Shown: one piece after another, positions 19,219-28,043 of the stretch
Position numbering within the stretch: the stretch's first letter is position 1
Layout: each line of letters opens with the position of its first letter
NCBI GenBank assembly: GCA_900470445.1
Contig: UCAU01000003.1
Span: forward strand, 38,737-102,736
DNA: 64,000 nt
Direction: 5' to 3'
Source: Hyphomicrobiales bacterium
GTDB lineage: Bacteria; Pseudomonadota; Alphaproteobacteria; Rhizobiales; Devosiaceae
Position numbers and translations under genes: made by a program
The notes under the pieces: model-generated
What the model was told of the DNA's origin: nothing
Databases searched by the model: none
The model's input: only the letters and a program-made list of their open reading frames with translations

Positions 19219-19292
19219 ATGGACACAACATCGTCCATTCACTATCGTGGATAAATCTGCCATTATCTTCGGATCGCCATTCATAAATGAAT
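19219..19292. promoter_or_regulatory. Divergent control region with two palindromes (NAD(P)-binding gene / LysR)
   Basis: ATGGAC-N8-GTCCAT (19219-19238) is a perfect 6-bp-arm inverted repeat with LysR-like T-N11-A geometry, 19 bases upstream of the leftward start. A second palindrome, ATTCAT-AA-ATGAAT (19279-19292), overlaps the LysR start codon at 19287. Both fit autoregulated divergent LysR control, but binding is inferred. Confidence 0.55.
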
Positions 19293-20186
19293 AGAGAACC
19301 CGACTGGGCGTTATGGCGAAGTTTTTCTGCCGTTGTCGCCAATGGTTCGCTTTCCGCCGCAGCGCGCGAACTGGGCATCAGCCAGCCCACGGTCGGCCGC
19401 CATATCGAAACCCTCGAATATGATCTGGGCCTGTCGTTGTTCGAGCGTACCCTGAGCGGCCTCAAGCCCAATGTGGCGGCGCTGCGCATTTACGAGGCCG
19501 TTGCCGCCGCCCAGGCCTCTTTGGCGCAGGCCGCGATCCTGGCCGAAGGCGCTCAAGCCGAATTCGGCGGCACGGTCCGCATCACCGCCAGCACGATGGT
19601 GTCCAATTACGTGCTGCCCGATCTGCTGGTCGCCATCCGCCAACGTTACCCCGCCATCGCGCTTGAGCTGGTCCCAACCGATTCGGCTGAGAATCTACTG
19701 CTGCGCGAAGCCGATATCGCCATTCGCATGTTCCGGCCCAACCAGCTCGACCTGGTCACCAAAAAGCTCGGCGAAATCCCCATGGTCCCGGTCGCCCATC
19801 AGGACTATCTCGATCGGCGCGGCACGCCAAAAACGCCGGCCGATCTCTACGACCACGATCTCATCGGGCTGGACCGCTCCGATCTCATCATCGCTCACGC
19901 GCAGAAGGTTGGCTTCCCACTCAAGCGCGAGCATTTCCTCTTGCGTTCGGATAGCCAGACCCAGCTCTGGGAATTGCTGCGCGCGGGCCTGGGCGTGGGC
20001 TTTGCCCAGGCCGGGCTGGTCGCGCAAACGCCCGGCATGGTGGCCCTGCCAATTGATCTTGCGATCCCTCCGCTCGAAGTCTGGCTCACCACGCACAGGG
20101 AATTGTTCACCAGCCACCGGATTCGTGCCATCTATGATGCGCTGGCCGAGGGGCTTTCGGTCTATATCGGCACTACGGATTCGTAG
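19287..20186 (+). CDS. LysR family transcriptional regulator
   Basis: 299 aa. The N-terminal winged helix reads ALWRSFSAVVANGSLSAAAR then LGISQPTVGRHIETLEYDLG, classic LysR HTH. The C-terminal substrate-binding domain covers about 90-295. It is divergent from the NAD(P)-binding gene, the usual arrangement for a LysR protein and its target. The inducer is unknown. The ribosome site is weak. Confidence 0.93.
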   Translation: MNREPDWALWRSFSAVVANGSLSAAARELGISQPTVGRHIETLEYDLGLSLFERTLSGLKPNVAALRIYEAVAAAQASLAQAAILAEGAQAEFGGTVRITASTMVSNYVLPDLLVAIRQRYPAIALELVPTDSAENLLLREADIAIRMFRPNQLDLVTKKLGEIPMVPVAHQDYLDRRGTPKTPADLYDHDLIGLDRSDLIIAHAQKVGFPLKREHFLLRSDSQTQLWELLRAGLGVGFAQAGLVAQTPGMVALPIDLAIPPLEVWLTTHRELFTSHRIRAIYDALAEGLSVYIGTTDS

Positions 20187-20219
20187 GGGCGCCAGCCCCT
20201 GAACGCTTGCAGGACTTTC

Positions 20220-20417
20220 ATGGAAACCCTTCTCAATATCGCCATTGCGCTCGCTTTGATCTTTGTCGTCATCGTGCTGGGCATGGGTCTGTGGAATATG
20301 CTCAAGGGCGGTCCGGGCAATACCAGCCAGAAACTGATGCGCCTGCGCGTCATCGGCCAGGCCGTGGCGCTGGTGCTGCTGCTCGGCGCGCTCTACTTCT
20401 TCGGCGGCCGGGGCTAA
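20220..20417 (+). CDS. HIG1-domain-like small membrane protein
   Basis: 65 aa with two membrane helices (about 5-27 and 44-62) joined by a loop GGPGNTSQKLMRLRVIGQAV. This is the bacterial HIG1/twin-helix layout (QxLMRxRVxxQ). Mitochondrial HIG1 proteins stabilise respiratory supercomplexes; the bacterial role is not settled. It ends two bases before the start of the cobalamin adenosyltransferase gene, so they are co-transcribed. Confidence 0.85.
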   Translation: METLLNIAIALALIFVVIVLGMGLWNMLKGGPGNTSQKLMRLRVIGQAVALVLLLGALYFFGGRG

Positions 20418-20419
20418 AA

Positions 20420-21016
20420 ATGGTCAAGCTCAACCGCATCTATACCAAGACCGGCGATGACGGCACGACCGGGCTGGTGCGTGGCCCCCGCCGCCCCAAA
20501 TTCGATCCGCGCGTCGAGGCCTATGGTACGGTGGACGAAGCCAACGCCTTTATCGGTCACGCGCGGCTGCAAACCAACTCCATGCCCAAGATCGATATGC
20601 TGCTCTCCCGCGTGCAGAACGACCTCTTCGATGTCGGCTCCGATCTGGCGACCCCCGGCGCCGACGATCCCGCGGCCGAGCACCCAACCCTGCGCGTCCG
20701 CGCCGTGCAGACGGCATGGCTGGAAAAGCAGATCGACCATTTCAACGCCGATATCAGCCCACTCAAAAGCTTCGTGCTGCCCGGCGGCACGCCGCTGGCT
20801 TCGGCGCTCCATATCGCGCGCACCGTCACGCGCCGTGCCGAACGCCTGACCGTGCAGTTGGCGGCCGCCGAACCCGATACCAATCCCGAAGCCGTGCGCT
20901 ACCTCAACCGCCTCTCCGACCTGCTCTTCGTGCTAGCGCGCGTGGCCAATGCCAATGGGGCCAAGGACGTGCTATGGGTGCCCGGCAATCACGGCGACGT
21001 GGCGAAAGGCGACTGA
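20420..21016 (+). CDS. Cob(I)yrinic acid a,c-diamide adenosyltransferase (PduO type)
   Basis: 198 aa. It transfers the adenosyl group from ATP to cob(I)alamin or its precursor. The ATP-binding N-terminus IYTKTGDDGTTGLV and the helix ARTVTRRAERLTV are diagnostic of PduO-type enzymes. The frame is open upstream through the HIG1-like gene, but ATG 20420 matches the family N-terminus. The rhomboid gene follows after three bases. It complements the cobS pathway at the left edge of the window. Confidence 0.95.
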   Translation: MVKLNRIYTKTGDDGTTGLVRGPRRPKFDPRVEAYGTVDEANAFIGHARLQTNSMPKIDMLLSRVQNDLFDVGSDLATPGADDPAAEHPTLRVRAVQTAWLEKQIDHFNADISPLKSFVLPGGTPLASALHIARTVTRRAERLTVQLAAAEPDTNPEAVRYLNRLSDLLFVLARVANANGAKDVLWVPGNHGDVAKGD

Positions 21017-21019
21017 CCC

Positions 21020-21703
21020 ATGTTCCTGCCGCTGCATGACACCAATCCTCTAAGGCATGTGCGGTTTCCCTATGTGACCTATGGGCTGATGGCCGTAACG
21101 ATCATCTGCTTCCTGTTTCAGTCCGTGCTTCCGCCTGCAGCCTTTGATCAGGCCACCATCGATTTCGGCATGATCCCCATCGTCGTGCGCAATCTTTATC
21201 CCCAGCCTGTGCCCTGGCTGCCCGATTGGGCGACGTTGATCACCTACGCGTTCCTCCACGCCGACTGGCTGCATCTGCTCAGCAACATGCTGTTCCTGTG
21301 GATTTTCGGCGACAATATCGAAGACGCCATGGGCCATGTCCGGTTCCTGGCCTTCTATCTGATCTGCGCCATCTGCGCGGCCCTGGCTCATATGGCGTTC
21401 AACCTCGACGCCAATGGCCCGCTGATCGGCGCGTCGGGCGCCGTGGCCGGCGTCATGGGCGCCTATATCCTGCTCTTCCCCCATGCCCGGGTTTTCGTCC
21501 TGGCCCGCATCATCATCCCCATTCCCCTGCCCGTACCGGCGTTCTGGATGCTGGGTTTCTGGGTCGCCACCCAGCTGTTCTATGTAGTGATCGGCTCGAC
21601 CGAATCGGTCGCTTGGTGGGCCCATCTGGGCGGCTTTGTCACTGGCATCATCCTGGCGGCCGGCCTCAAACGGCGCGAAGTGGTGTTCTGGGGTGGCCGC
21701 TGA
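21020..21703 (+). CDS. Rhomboid family intramembrane serine protease
   Basis: 227 aa with about six membrane helices. The catalytic dyad is S139 in GASGAVAGVMGAY and H202 in WWAHLGGFVTGI. The HxxN-type motif HLLSNMLFLWIFGDN (about 85-99) matches the L1/TM2 region of rhomboids. It cleaves membrane proteins within the bilayer; substrates are unknown. It is the third gene of a tight HIG1/adenosyltransferase/rhomboid cluster. Confidence 0.94.
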   Translation: MFLPLHDTNPLRHVRFPYVTYGLMAVTIICFLFQSVLPPAAFDQATIDFGMIPIVVRNLYPQPVPWLPDWATLITYAFLHADWLHLLSNMLFLWIFGDNIEDAMGHVRFLAFYLICAICAALAHMAFNLDANGPLIGASGAVAGVMGAYILLFPHARVFVLARIIIPIPLPVPAFWMLGFWVATQLFYVVIGSTESVAWWAHLGGFVTGIILAAGLKRREVVFWGGR

Positions 21704-21802
21704 CCTCGGCGGCAATTTCACCAAATCGCCACAATATTCCAAGTCTTTGTTTACCGCCCAAGCGCTAGTCTACACCTTCATTGACCCAGAAGGGACGGTC
21801 CA

Positions 21803-21985
21803 TTGGATAGCGATCTGGCCATGCAAATGGTGACCATGCGGGCTGCGGTAACGCAGAATTCCGTGCAGATGGCCGTGCTCAAGAAGACCCACGACCTGGA
21901 GGCGACCCTTCTCAATACCCTGCTGCAATCCGCCCCCGCCGCGCCGCCGCCGGGTCAGGGTCTCAGGATAGACAAGCAGGCCTGA
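21803..21985 (+). CDS. YjfB-like small protein
   Basis: 60 aa from a TTG start at 21803, with AAGGGA upstream. The pattern MDSDLAMQMVTMRAAVTQNS then QMAVLKKTHDLEATLLNTLL matches the short helical YjfB family, often labelled putative motility protein. It ends in a proline-rich tail. No flagellar gene is nearby. It is followed one base later by another small gene, so the two form a pair. Confidence 0.6.
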   Translation: MDSDLAMQMVTMRAAVTQNSVQMAVLKKTHDLEATLLNTLLQSAPAAPPPGQGLRIDKQA

Positions 21986-21986
21986 T

Positions 21987-22208
21987 ATGAGCAACTCCAT
22001 CGGCACCAGCCCACCGGCCATGATCAACCGCATCGTTGATCGCGCCGGCACGCCAGCGGTGGCTCAGCTCGCCAAGGTCGCCGAACTCACCGCGCAATTG
22101 CGCATCGCTGCCGCCGAAGAACAGGCCAAGGCCGCCTTGCTCAATCCCCAAGCGGACACAAAGGCGCCGGTGATCAATTCGGGCGCCGTGGTGGATCGGC
22201 TGATCTAG
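21987..22208 (+). CDS. Small hypothetical protein paired with the YjfB-like gene
   Basis: 73 aa. The middle ([20 protein letters not shown]) is a predicted amphipathic helix; no signal peptide or membrane segment. I do not recognise the family. It starts one base after the YjfB-like stop and overlaps the end of the convergent tlpA-like gene by four bases. Real coding is supported by the tight spacing but not proven. Confidence 0.5.
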   Translation: MSNSIGTSPPAMINRIVDRAGTPAVAQLAKVAELTAQLRIAAAEEQAKAALLNPQADTKAPVINSGAVVDRLI

Positions 22209-22867
22209 CTCTTCAACCCCACCAGCGCCTCGACCACAGCCTCGCCATCAGGGGTGTGCCACTCGGCTGGCCCCTGCAACACGGCCAGCTCGCAGCCATT
22301 TTCATCCAGCACCAGCGTCACTGGCAGGCCCACGGCCACCGCCTCGCGCTTCAGCCGTTCAAAGGCGGCAAAGCTGCTATCGGCATAGAGCGGCAGGTTC
22401 TTGAACTGGTTTTCGTCGAGGAAGCCCTTAGCCTTTTCCAGGCCACCTTCCCCGATATCCAGATTAATCGGCAGCACCATGAAGGCGTCCGAATTGTATT
22501 TGGTGGCGATGGCATCGAGCGCTGGCATCTCCGCCCGGCACGGCACGCACCAGCTGGCCCAGAAATTGACCAGCAGCGCCTTGCCGGAAAAATCGGCAAT
22601 GCTCACGTCCTTGCCCGTAGCGTCCTTGAACGCCATGGTCTTGTAGCCGCGTCCTTCCCCGGTCCCCATCAGCGCTGCCAGCTCGCCCTTGGCGGCATTG
22701 TCGATGGTTGCGGCAGCCTCTGCCTGCACCGGACACTCCTTGGCGCCGGCAGCATTGCCGAGATAGGTCCACGCCGCTATAGCTACGGCCACTCCCGCCA
22801 CAGCCAGCGTGATGAACAGCCGCGAGCGGTTTGGTGCTGGTTGGTGGGGTGCGCTATTGTCAGACAT
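22205..22867 (-). CDS. TlpA-like membrane-anchored thiol:disulfide oxidoreductase
   Basis: 220 aa. It has an N-terminal membrane anchor (about 17-38) and a thioredoxin-like domain (about 75-220) with active site C107-V-P-C110 in [14 protein letters not shown]. TlpA/ResA/CycY proteins reduce disulfides in the periplasm, for cytochrome c or copper-site maturation. It is divergent from argH with 21 bp between starts, an order I recall from Rhizobiales. The cis-Pro loop is GLPVTLVLD. Confidence 0.92.
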   Translation of the reverse strand: MSDNSAPHQPAPNRSRLFITLAVAGVAVAIAAWTYLGNAAGAKECPVQAEAAATIDNAAKGELAALMGTGEGRGYKTMAFKDATGKDVSIADFSGKALLVNFWASWCVPCRAEMPALDAIATKYNSDAFMVLPINLDIGEGGLEKAKGFLDENQFKNLPLYADSSFAAFERLKREAVAVGLPVTLVLDENGCELAVLQGPAEWHTPDGEAVVEALVGLKS

Positions 22868-22888
22868 GCAATCTCCAGGAAACCAGCG

Positions 22889-24337
22889 ATGAGCAACAAG
22901 ATGTGGGGCGGCCGGTTCGCCACTGGCCCCGACGCCATCATGGAAGAAATCAACGCTTCGATCGGATTCGATCAGCGCCTCTTCCGCCAGGATATTGCCG
23001 GATCAATCGCCCATGCCACAATGCTCGCCGAGACGGGCATTCTGACGCAGGAAGATCGCGACGCCATCGTGGCCGGTCTAAATGAGGTGCTGGCGGAAAT
23101 CGAGAGCGGCAGCTTCACGTTCTCGCGTGCACTTGAAGACATTCACATGAATGTCGAATCCCGGCTACGCGAAAAGATCGGCGACGCCGCCGGGCGCCTC
23201 CACACCGCCCGCTCGCGGAACGACCAGGTGGCGACCGATTTCAAGCTCTATGTCCGCGACACCATCGATACGCTGGTGGTGCAGGTCCATACCCTGCAGC
23301 TCGCGCTGGTGACCAAGGCCGAAGACGAAGCCCAAACCATCATGCCCGGCTTCACCCATCTGCAAAGCGCCCAGCCGGTGACCTTTGGCCATCATCTGCT
23401 CGCCTATGTCGAAATGCTAGGCCGCGACGCTGGCCGCTTGCTCGACGCGCGCAAGCGTTTGAACGAAAGCCCGCTCGGCTCGGCCGCCCTGGCCGGCACG
23501 CCCTATCCGATCAATCGGGAACGGACTGCCGAACAGCTGGGCTTTGATCGCCCCACCGCCAATTCTCTTGATGCCGTCTCCGACCGCGATTTCATCCTCG
23601 AAACCCTGGCCGCCGCCTCGATCTGCGCCATGCATCTTTCCCGCTTTGCCGAGGAAATGGTGATCTGGAGCTCCGCCCAATTTGGTTTCGTGCGCCTCTC
23701 CGACAAATTCACCACCGGCAGCTCGATCATGCCGCAAAAGCGCAATCCCGACGCTGCCGAGCTGGTTCGCGCCAAGATCGGCCGGATTATCGGCGCACTG
23801 ACTTCGCTGATCGTGGTGATGAAGGGCCTGCCGCTCGCCTATTCCAAGGATATGCAGGAAGACAAGGAAGTCGCCTTCGACGCGCTCGACGCCCTCTCGC
23901 TGTCCCTGGCCGCGATGACCGGCATGGTGGGCGACATGGTGCCCAATCGCGAACGCATGCGCGTCTCGGCCGCGGCCGGCTTTTCCACCGCCACCGACAT
24001 TGCCGATTGGCTGGTGCGCGAGCTCAATATCCCCTTCCGCGATGCCCACCACATTACCGGGCAGATCGTCGCCTTGGCCGAGCAGAAGAATTGCGGCCTG
24101 GAAGGCCTCACCATCGAGGACTTCAAATTCATTGACCAGCGCATCGATAGCCGCATCCACAAGGTGCTGACGGTCGAGGCCTCGGTCGCGGCCCGCCAGT
24201 CCTATGGCGGCACGGCGCCCGCCAATGTGCTGATCCAGGCCGCCCGCTGGAAGACCATTCTCACCGGTGAGCCGCATGATCCGAAGCCGCTGCAAAAGAA
24301 AAAGCATGGCGGCCATGGCGATGGCGGGGTTGAATAA
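22889..24337 (+). CDS. argH: Argininosuccinate lyase
   Basis: 482 aa. It cleaves argininosuccinate to arginine and fumarate. The signature [15 protein letters not shown] is intact, with the N-terminal [20 protein letters not shown] and the [13 protein letters not shown] segment. The C-terminus carries a Lys/His/Gly-rich tail ([15 protein letters not shown]) of about 17 residues beyond the usual end. ATG 22889 matches the family; the open frame upstream is antisense to tlpA. Confidence 0.97.
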   Translation: MSNKMWGGRFATGPDAIMEEINASIGFDQRLFRQDIAGSIAHATMLAETGILTQEDRDAIVAGLNEVLAEIESGSFTFSRALEDIHMNVESRLREKIGDAAGRLHTARSRNDQVATDFKLYVRDTIDTLVVQVHTLQLALVTKAEDEAQTIMPGFTHLQSAQPVTFGHHLLAYVEMLGRDAGRLLDARKRLNESPLGSAALAGTPYPINRERTAEQLGFDRPTANSLDAVSDRDFILETLAAASICAMHLSRFAEEMVIWSSAQFGFVRLSDKFTTGSSIMPQKRNPDAAELVRAKIGRIIGALTSLIVVMKGLPLAYSKDMQEDKEVAFDALDALSLSLAAMTGMVGDMVPNRERMRVSAAAGFSTATDIADWLVRELNIPFRDAHHITGQIVALAEQKNCGLEGLTIEDFKFIDQRIDSRIHKVLTVEASVAARQSYGGTAPANVLIQAARWKTILTGEPHDPKPLQKKKHGGHGDGGVE

Positions 24338-24387
24338 CCCCGCTGCTGGCCCCACCATATCGGTGTTGAACTGATTTGGACGGAGCG

Positions 24388-25107
24388 ATGCGAGCCAAAA
24401 TCCGACAGATGCGCCTTTCCGAGCGTCATGTCGCCCTCGTGCAGCACGCTTCGCTTTCCGACGAAATGCCCCCGCCCCCGGAAGGGATGCGGGCGGCCAC
24501 GTCAGACGATCACAACGCCACCATCCACGACCTGCTGGGCGCCGAGCCCCATAGCGGCGAAGTCTGGTTCTTTGCTTATGGCTCGCTGATCTGGAAGCCG
24601 GCCTGCGATTTCGTCGAAATGCGCACCGGCGTGGTGCGTGGCTGGCACCGTGCTTTTTGCCTGGGCTGGAACAACCGCTTCCGCGGCAGCGACGAAAATC
24701 CCGGCCTCATGCTGGCGCTCGATCGCGGCGGCGCCTGCAAGGGCGTGCTCTATCGCCTGCCCGCCGATAAGATCGACGAAAACCTGACCAAGCTGCTCGA
24801 GCGCGAAATGGGCTGGCTGCCCTCTGCTTTTCCGCCACGCTGGGTCAATGTGCAAAGCGGCGAGCGCAGTATCCGCGCCATCACCTTCTGCATCGACCGC
24901 CGTTCGGGCCGCTACGTCTCGGGCCTTACCGTCGATGCCATTGCCGATGTGCTGGCCAAAGCGGTCGGCAATCGCGGCTCCATGGCCGAATATCTCTTCG
25001 CCACCGTGCGGCATCTGGAAGATATGGGCATTCATGACCCCCATCTCTGGCAGTTGCAAAACCTCGTCGCCGAGCGGATCGAAGCCGCTTATGCGGTGAA
25101 TCGATAA
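24388..25107 (+). CDS. ChaC-like gamma-glutamylcyclotransferase (first copy)
   Basis: 239 aa. The fold signature WFFAYGSLIWKP (about 63-74) and the segment LLEREMGW with its conserved Glu match ChaC-type enzymes, which cleave glutathione to 5-oxoproline and Cys-Gly. It has an N-terminal extension of about 55 residues compared with the second copy at 32585. It lies between argH and lysA, where many relatives have only a small lipoprotein gene. ATG 24388 is preferred; a TTG four codons earlier is open. Confidence 0.88.
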   Translation: MRAKIRQMRLSERHVALVQHASLSDEMPPPPEGMRAATSDDHNATIHDLLGAEPHSGEVWFFAYGSLIWKPACDFVEMRTGVVRGWHRAFCLGWNNRFRGSDENPGLMLALDRGGACKGVLYRLPADKIDENLTKLLEREMGWLPSAFPPRWVNVQSGERSIRAITFCIDRRSGRYVSGLTVDAIADVLAKAVGNRGSMAEYLFATVRHLEDMGIHDPHLWQLQNLVAERIEAAYAVNR

Positions 25108-25204
25108 GTCTTGCTTTCGTTTTTCCAAGCGGTGCCGTAGAGGTCGTCGCCAGACGGGCAACACCCACCGCGTCCTTGTGGATGCGGGACGACCGGGAAC
25201 TAAA

Positions 25205-26464
25205 ATGGTCCACCATTTCGAACACCGCGACGGCACCCTTTTTGCCGAGGACGTCAATCTCAACGCGCTGGCTGAAAAAGTCGGCACGCCGTTTTACGTC
25301 TATTCATCGGCCACGTTGCGCCGCCATGTGCGGGTAGTGAAAGCGGCGTTCGAGGGCATCCCGACGCTTTTGGCCTATGCCATGAAGGCCAATTCCAACC
25401 AGGCCGTGCTCAAGCTGATGGCGTCCGAAGGCGCCGGCGCCGATGTGGTATCGCTGGGCGAGCTCGAACGCGCCTTGGCCGCTGGCATCAAGCCCGACAT
25501 GATCGTGTTTTCCGGCGTCGCCAAGACTGTCGCCGAAATGCGCCGCGGTCTTGAGGCCGGGATCAAGTGCTTCAACGTGGAAAGCGAGCCCGAGCTCGAA
25601 CGTCTCTCCATGGTCGCTAGCGACATGGGCAAGACCGCCCGCGTTTCCGTCCGCATCAACCCCGATGTGGATGCCCGCACCCATGCCAAGATTTCCACCG
25701 GCAAGGCCGAGAACAAGTTCGGCATTCCCTATGCCCGCGCGCTCGAAGTCTATCGCCGCATTGCCGAACTGCCCAATGTGGTCGCAGTCGGCGTCGATAT
25801 GCATATCGGCAGCCAGATCACCGATCTGGAACCCTTCGGCAATGCCTTTGGCCTGATGGCCGAACTGGTCAAGACACTGCGCGCCGACGGCCATGACATC
25901 CGCCACGTCGACGTCGGCGGTGGCCTCGGCATCCCCTATAGCCACGAAGAAGCCGCCCCGCCTTTGCCCAATGCCTATGCCGCCGTCGTGCGCGACAAGG
26001 TCGGCCAATTGGGCGTGACCCTCGTCATCGAGCCCGGGCGCCTGCTGGTCGGCAATGCCGGCATCCTTGTCACCAAGGTCGAATATGTGAAGGAAGGCGG
26101 CACCAATTTCGTCATTGTCGACGCGGCAATGAACGATCTGATCCGCCCCACGCTGTACGAAGCCCATCACGATATCGAGCCGGTCAACCACTCCAACCTC
26201 GCCCCGATCACCGCTGATATCGTCGGCCCGGTCTGCGAGACGGGCGATTACCTCGCCAAGGCGCGCACCATGCCGGGCGTCAAGGAAGGCGACCTGCTGG
26301 CCGTCATGAGCGCCGGCGCCTATGGCGCGGTCATGGCCTCGACCTATAATTCGCGCGCCCTGATCCCCGAAGTGCTGGTCGATGGCGACAGGTTCCACGT
26401 CATCCGCCCGCGCAAATCGCTCGACGAACTGATCGCGCTGGACAGCGTCCCCGATTGGCTGTGA
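25205..26464 (+). CDS. lysA: Diaminopimelate decarboxylase
   Basis: 419 aa. It is a PLP enzyme that makes L-lysine from meso-diaminopimelate. K61 in AYAMKANSNQAV is the PLP lysine. The glycine-rich phosphate site HVDVGGGLGIPY, the EPGRLLVGNAG segment and the C-terminal catalytic Cys region GPVCETGDYLAKAR are present. ATG 25205 has GGGA seven bases upstream. It follows argH and chaC on the same strand. Confidence 0.97.
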   Translation: MVHHFEHRDGTLFAEDVNLNALAEKVGTPFYVYSSATLRRHVRVVKAAFEGIPTLLAYAMKANSNQAVLKLMASEGAGADVVSLGELERALAAGIKPDMIVFSGVAKTVAEMRRGLEAGIKCFNVESEPELERLSMVASDMGKTARVSVRINPDVDARTHAKISTGKAENKFGIPYARALEVYRRIAELPNVVAVGVDMHIGSQITDLEPFGNAFGLMAELVKTLRADGHDIRHVDVGGGLGIPYSHEEAAPPLPNAYAAVVRDKVGQLGVTLVIEPGRLLVGNAGILVTKVEYVKEGGTNFVIVDAAMNDLIRPTLYEAHHDIEPVNHSNLAPITADIVGPVCETGDYLAKARTMPGVKEGDLLAVMSAGAYGAVMASTYNSRALIPEVLVDGDRFHVIRPRKSLDELIALDSVPDWL

Positions 26465-26528
26465 GCGCCTGCTGACACCCCTTGTCATATCGGCTCGGGC
26501 ATAGTCGTCTCTCCCCGAGGAGATGGCC

Positions 26529-27632
26529 ATGCCCGAGACCCTTTCTGACCGCCAGCTCAACCGCGCCACGCTCGCCCGGCAGTGGATGCTGGCCCGCGCC
26601 GATATTGCCATTCCCGACGCGCTCACCTTCCTGCTGGGTCTGCAGGCGCAAACCACCAACACGCCGTACATTGCGCTGTGGAATCGCATTGCGGGCTTCA
26701 CTCATGGCGCATTGACCGCGCTGATCACCGACAAGACCCTGCTCCGCGCCACTACCATGCGCACCACGCTGCATCTGCATACGGTGCCGGATATGCGCGG
26801 CATTCGCCCGCTCATGCAGCCCGTGCTGGACCGCACGTTCAGTTCGGTCGCCAAATCACGCGCCATCAATGCGGACCGGTTGGACGTCAACCGCCGAGGC
26901 GTCGCCATAATCGACGAAGCGCCCATGACTTCAGGCGAACTCGGCCGACGCCTGCGCGAACATTTTCCCGATAGCGATCCGCTGGTTCTGGCGCAGGTGG
27001 TGCAGGGCGCCGAAACGCTGATCCAGATTCCCCCTACCCGCATCTGGGGCCATGGCGGCGCGCCGCTGCTGATGCGTATCGAAAAATGGATCGGCCAAGG
27101 CCTCTGCGACCCCATTCCGCTGCCCCAACTGGTCCTGCGCTATCTCGCCGCCTATGGCCCGGCCAGCGTCAAAGATATGCAAACCTGGTGCGGCCTGACC
27201 CGCCTCGCCGGGGCATTCGACGCGGTGCGCGAACACTTGGTAGAATTCCGCGGCGAAGATGGCCGCGTGCTCTACGACCTGCCCAACGCGCCACGCCCTG
27301 ACTCCGACACACCAGCGCCGGTCCGCTTCCTGCCCGATTACGACAATGTCTTTCTAGGTTTCGCCGACCGCTCCCGCCTGCAACCAGACTACGCCAGGGA
27401 GCGCATGGTGGTCGTCAACGGCTATGTCGCAACCTTTACAATGGACGGCTTCATCGCCGGCAACTGGACCGTGAACCGGACCAAGAATAGCCTCACGCTC
27501 GACCTCGCGCCCTTCCGCAAGCTCAGCAAAGCCGAGAAGACGGATATCGAGGCCGAAGCACACGCCATGGGTGCTTTCCTCGCTGATGGAATGGCAAAGG
27601 TCGCGGTCGAGTGGCGCCCGCTTGCCGCCTGA
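26529..27632 (+). CDS. AlkZ-like winged-helix DNA-binding protein
   Basis: 367 aa from ATG 26529, preferred because GAGGAG (26517-26522) is six bases upstream; ATG 26523 directly abuts it. The family-typical LLGLQAQTTNTPY contains a QxQ motif (Q39 and Q41), which in AlkZ/YcaQ glycosylases is the catalytic motif. RATTMRTTLHLHT also fits the winged-helix HTH_42 group. It may excise alkylated or cross-linked bases, but many family members are uncharacterised. It ends directly against the convergent response-regulator gene. Confidence 0.8.
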   Translation: MPETLSDRQLNRATLARQWMLARADIAIPDALTFLLGLQAQTTNTPYIALWNRIAGFTHGALTALITDKTLLRATTMRTTLHLHTVPDMRGIRPLMQPVLDRTFSSVAKSRAINADRLDVNRRGVAIIDEAPMTSGELGRRLREHFPDSDPLVLAQVVQGAETLIQIPPTRIWGHGGAPLLMRIEKWIGQGLCDPIPLPQLVLRYLAAYGPASVKDMQTWCGLTRLAGAFDAVREHLVEFRGEDGRVLYDLPNAPRPDSDTPAPVRFLPDYDNVFLGFADRSRLQPDYARERMVVVNGYVATFTMDGFIAGNWTVNRTKNSLTLDLAPFRKLSKAEKTDIEAEAHAMGAFLADGMAKVAVEWRPLAA

Positions 27633-28043
27633 TTACTGCTCCAGCGCCCGCCGGGCCAGCGACACCACTTCGACCGGCTTGCCCACCAGGGCATCGTCGA
27701 TCTTGGCCAACAGATCCGCCAGCGTGAACGGCTTGACGATGACGTCATAAATCAGGGCATCCAGCCCATGCGCCCGCTCCCGCTGGTCGGCAAAACCGGT
27801 CATCAGCACGATGATCACATCCGGATATTTGGCTGCAACATGCAGCGCCAGCGCAATGCCATCCATGATCGGCATCTTGATGTCGCTCAGCAGCAGGTCG
27901 AATCGACCCTGTTCTTCGTCCGCCGTTTCGGCGGCCAATCCGCCATCTTCCTCGGCCACCACCTCATGGCCCTTCATGGTCAATGCGCTGACCACAAAGG
28001 CGCGCACGGACGGATCGTCTTCGGCAACAAGAATGCGGGCCAT
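27633..28043 (-). CDS. Single-domain response regulator, CpdR-like
   Basis: 136 aa, receiver domain only. Phosphoacceptor D54 lies in LLLSDIKMPIMDG; acidic pocket E8-D9-D10; T82 in LMTGF; K104 in VIVKPF. Sequence and size match CpdR, which in Caulobacter controls ClpXP delivery of cell-cycle proteins. Its start overlaps the stop of the zinc-ribbon gene by one base (TGATG). Proximity to ftsEX gives a cell-division context, but CpdR identity is inference. A C-terminal extension of about 20 residues follows the receiver. Confidence 0.78.
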   Translation of the reverse strand: MARILVAEDDPSVRAFVVSALTMKGHEVVAEEDGGLAAETADEEQGRFDLLLSDIKMPIMDGIALALHVAAKYPDVIIVLMTGFADQRERAHGLDALIYDVIVKPFTLADLLAKIDDALVGKPVEVVSLARRALEQ

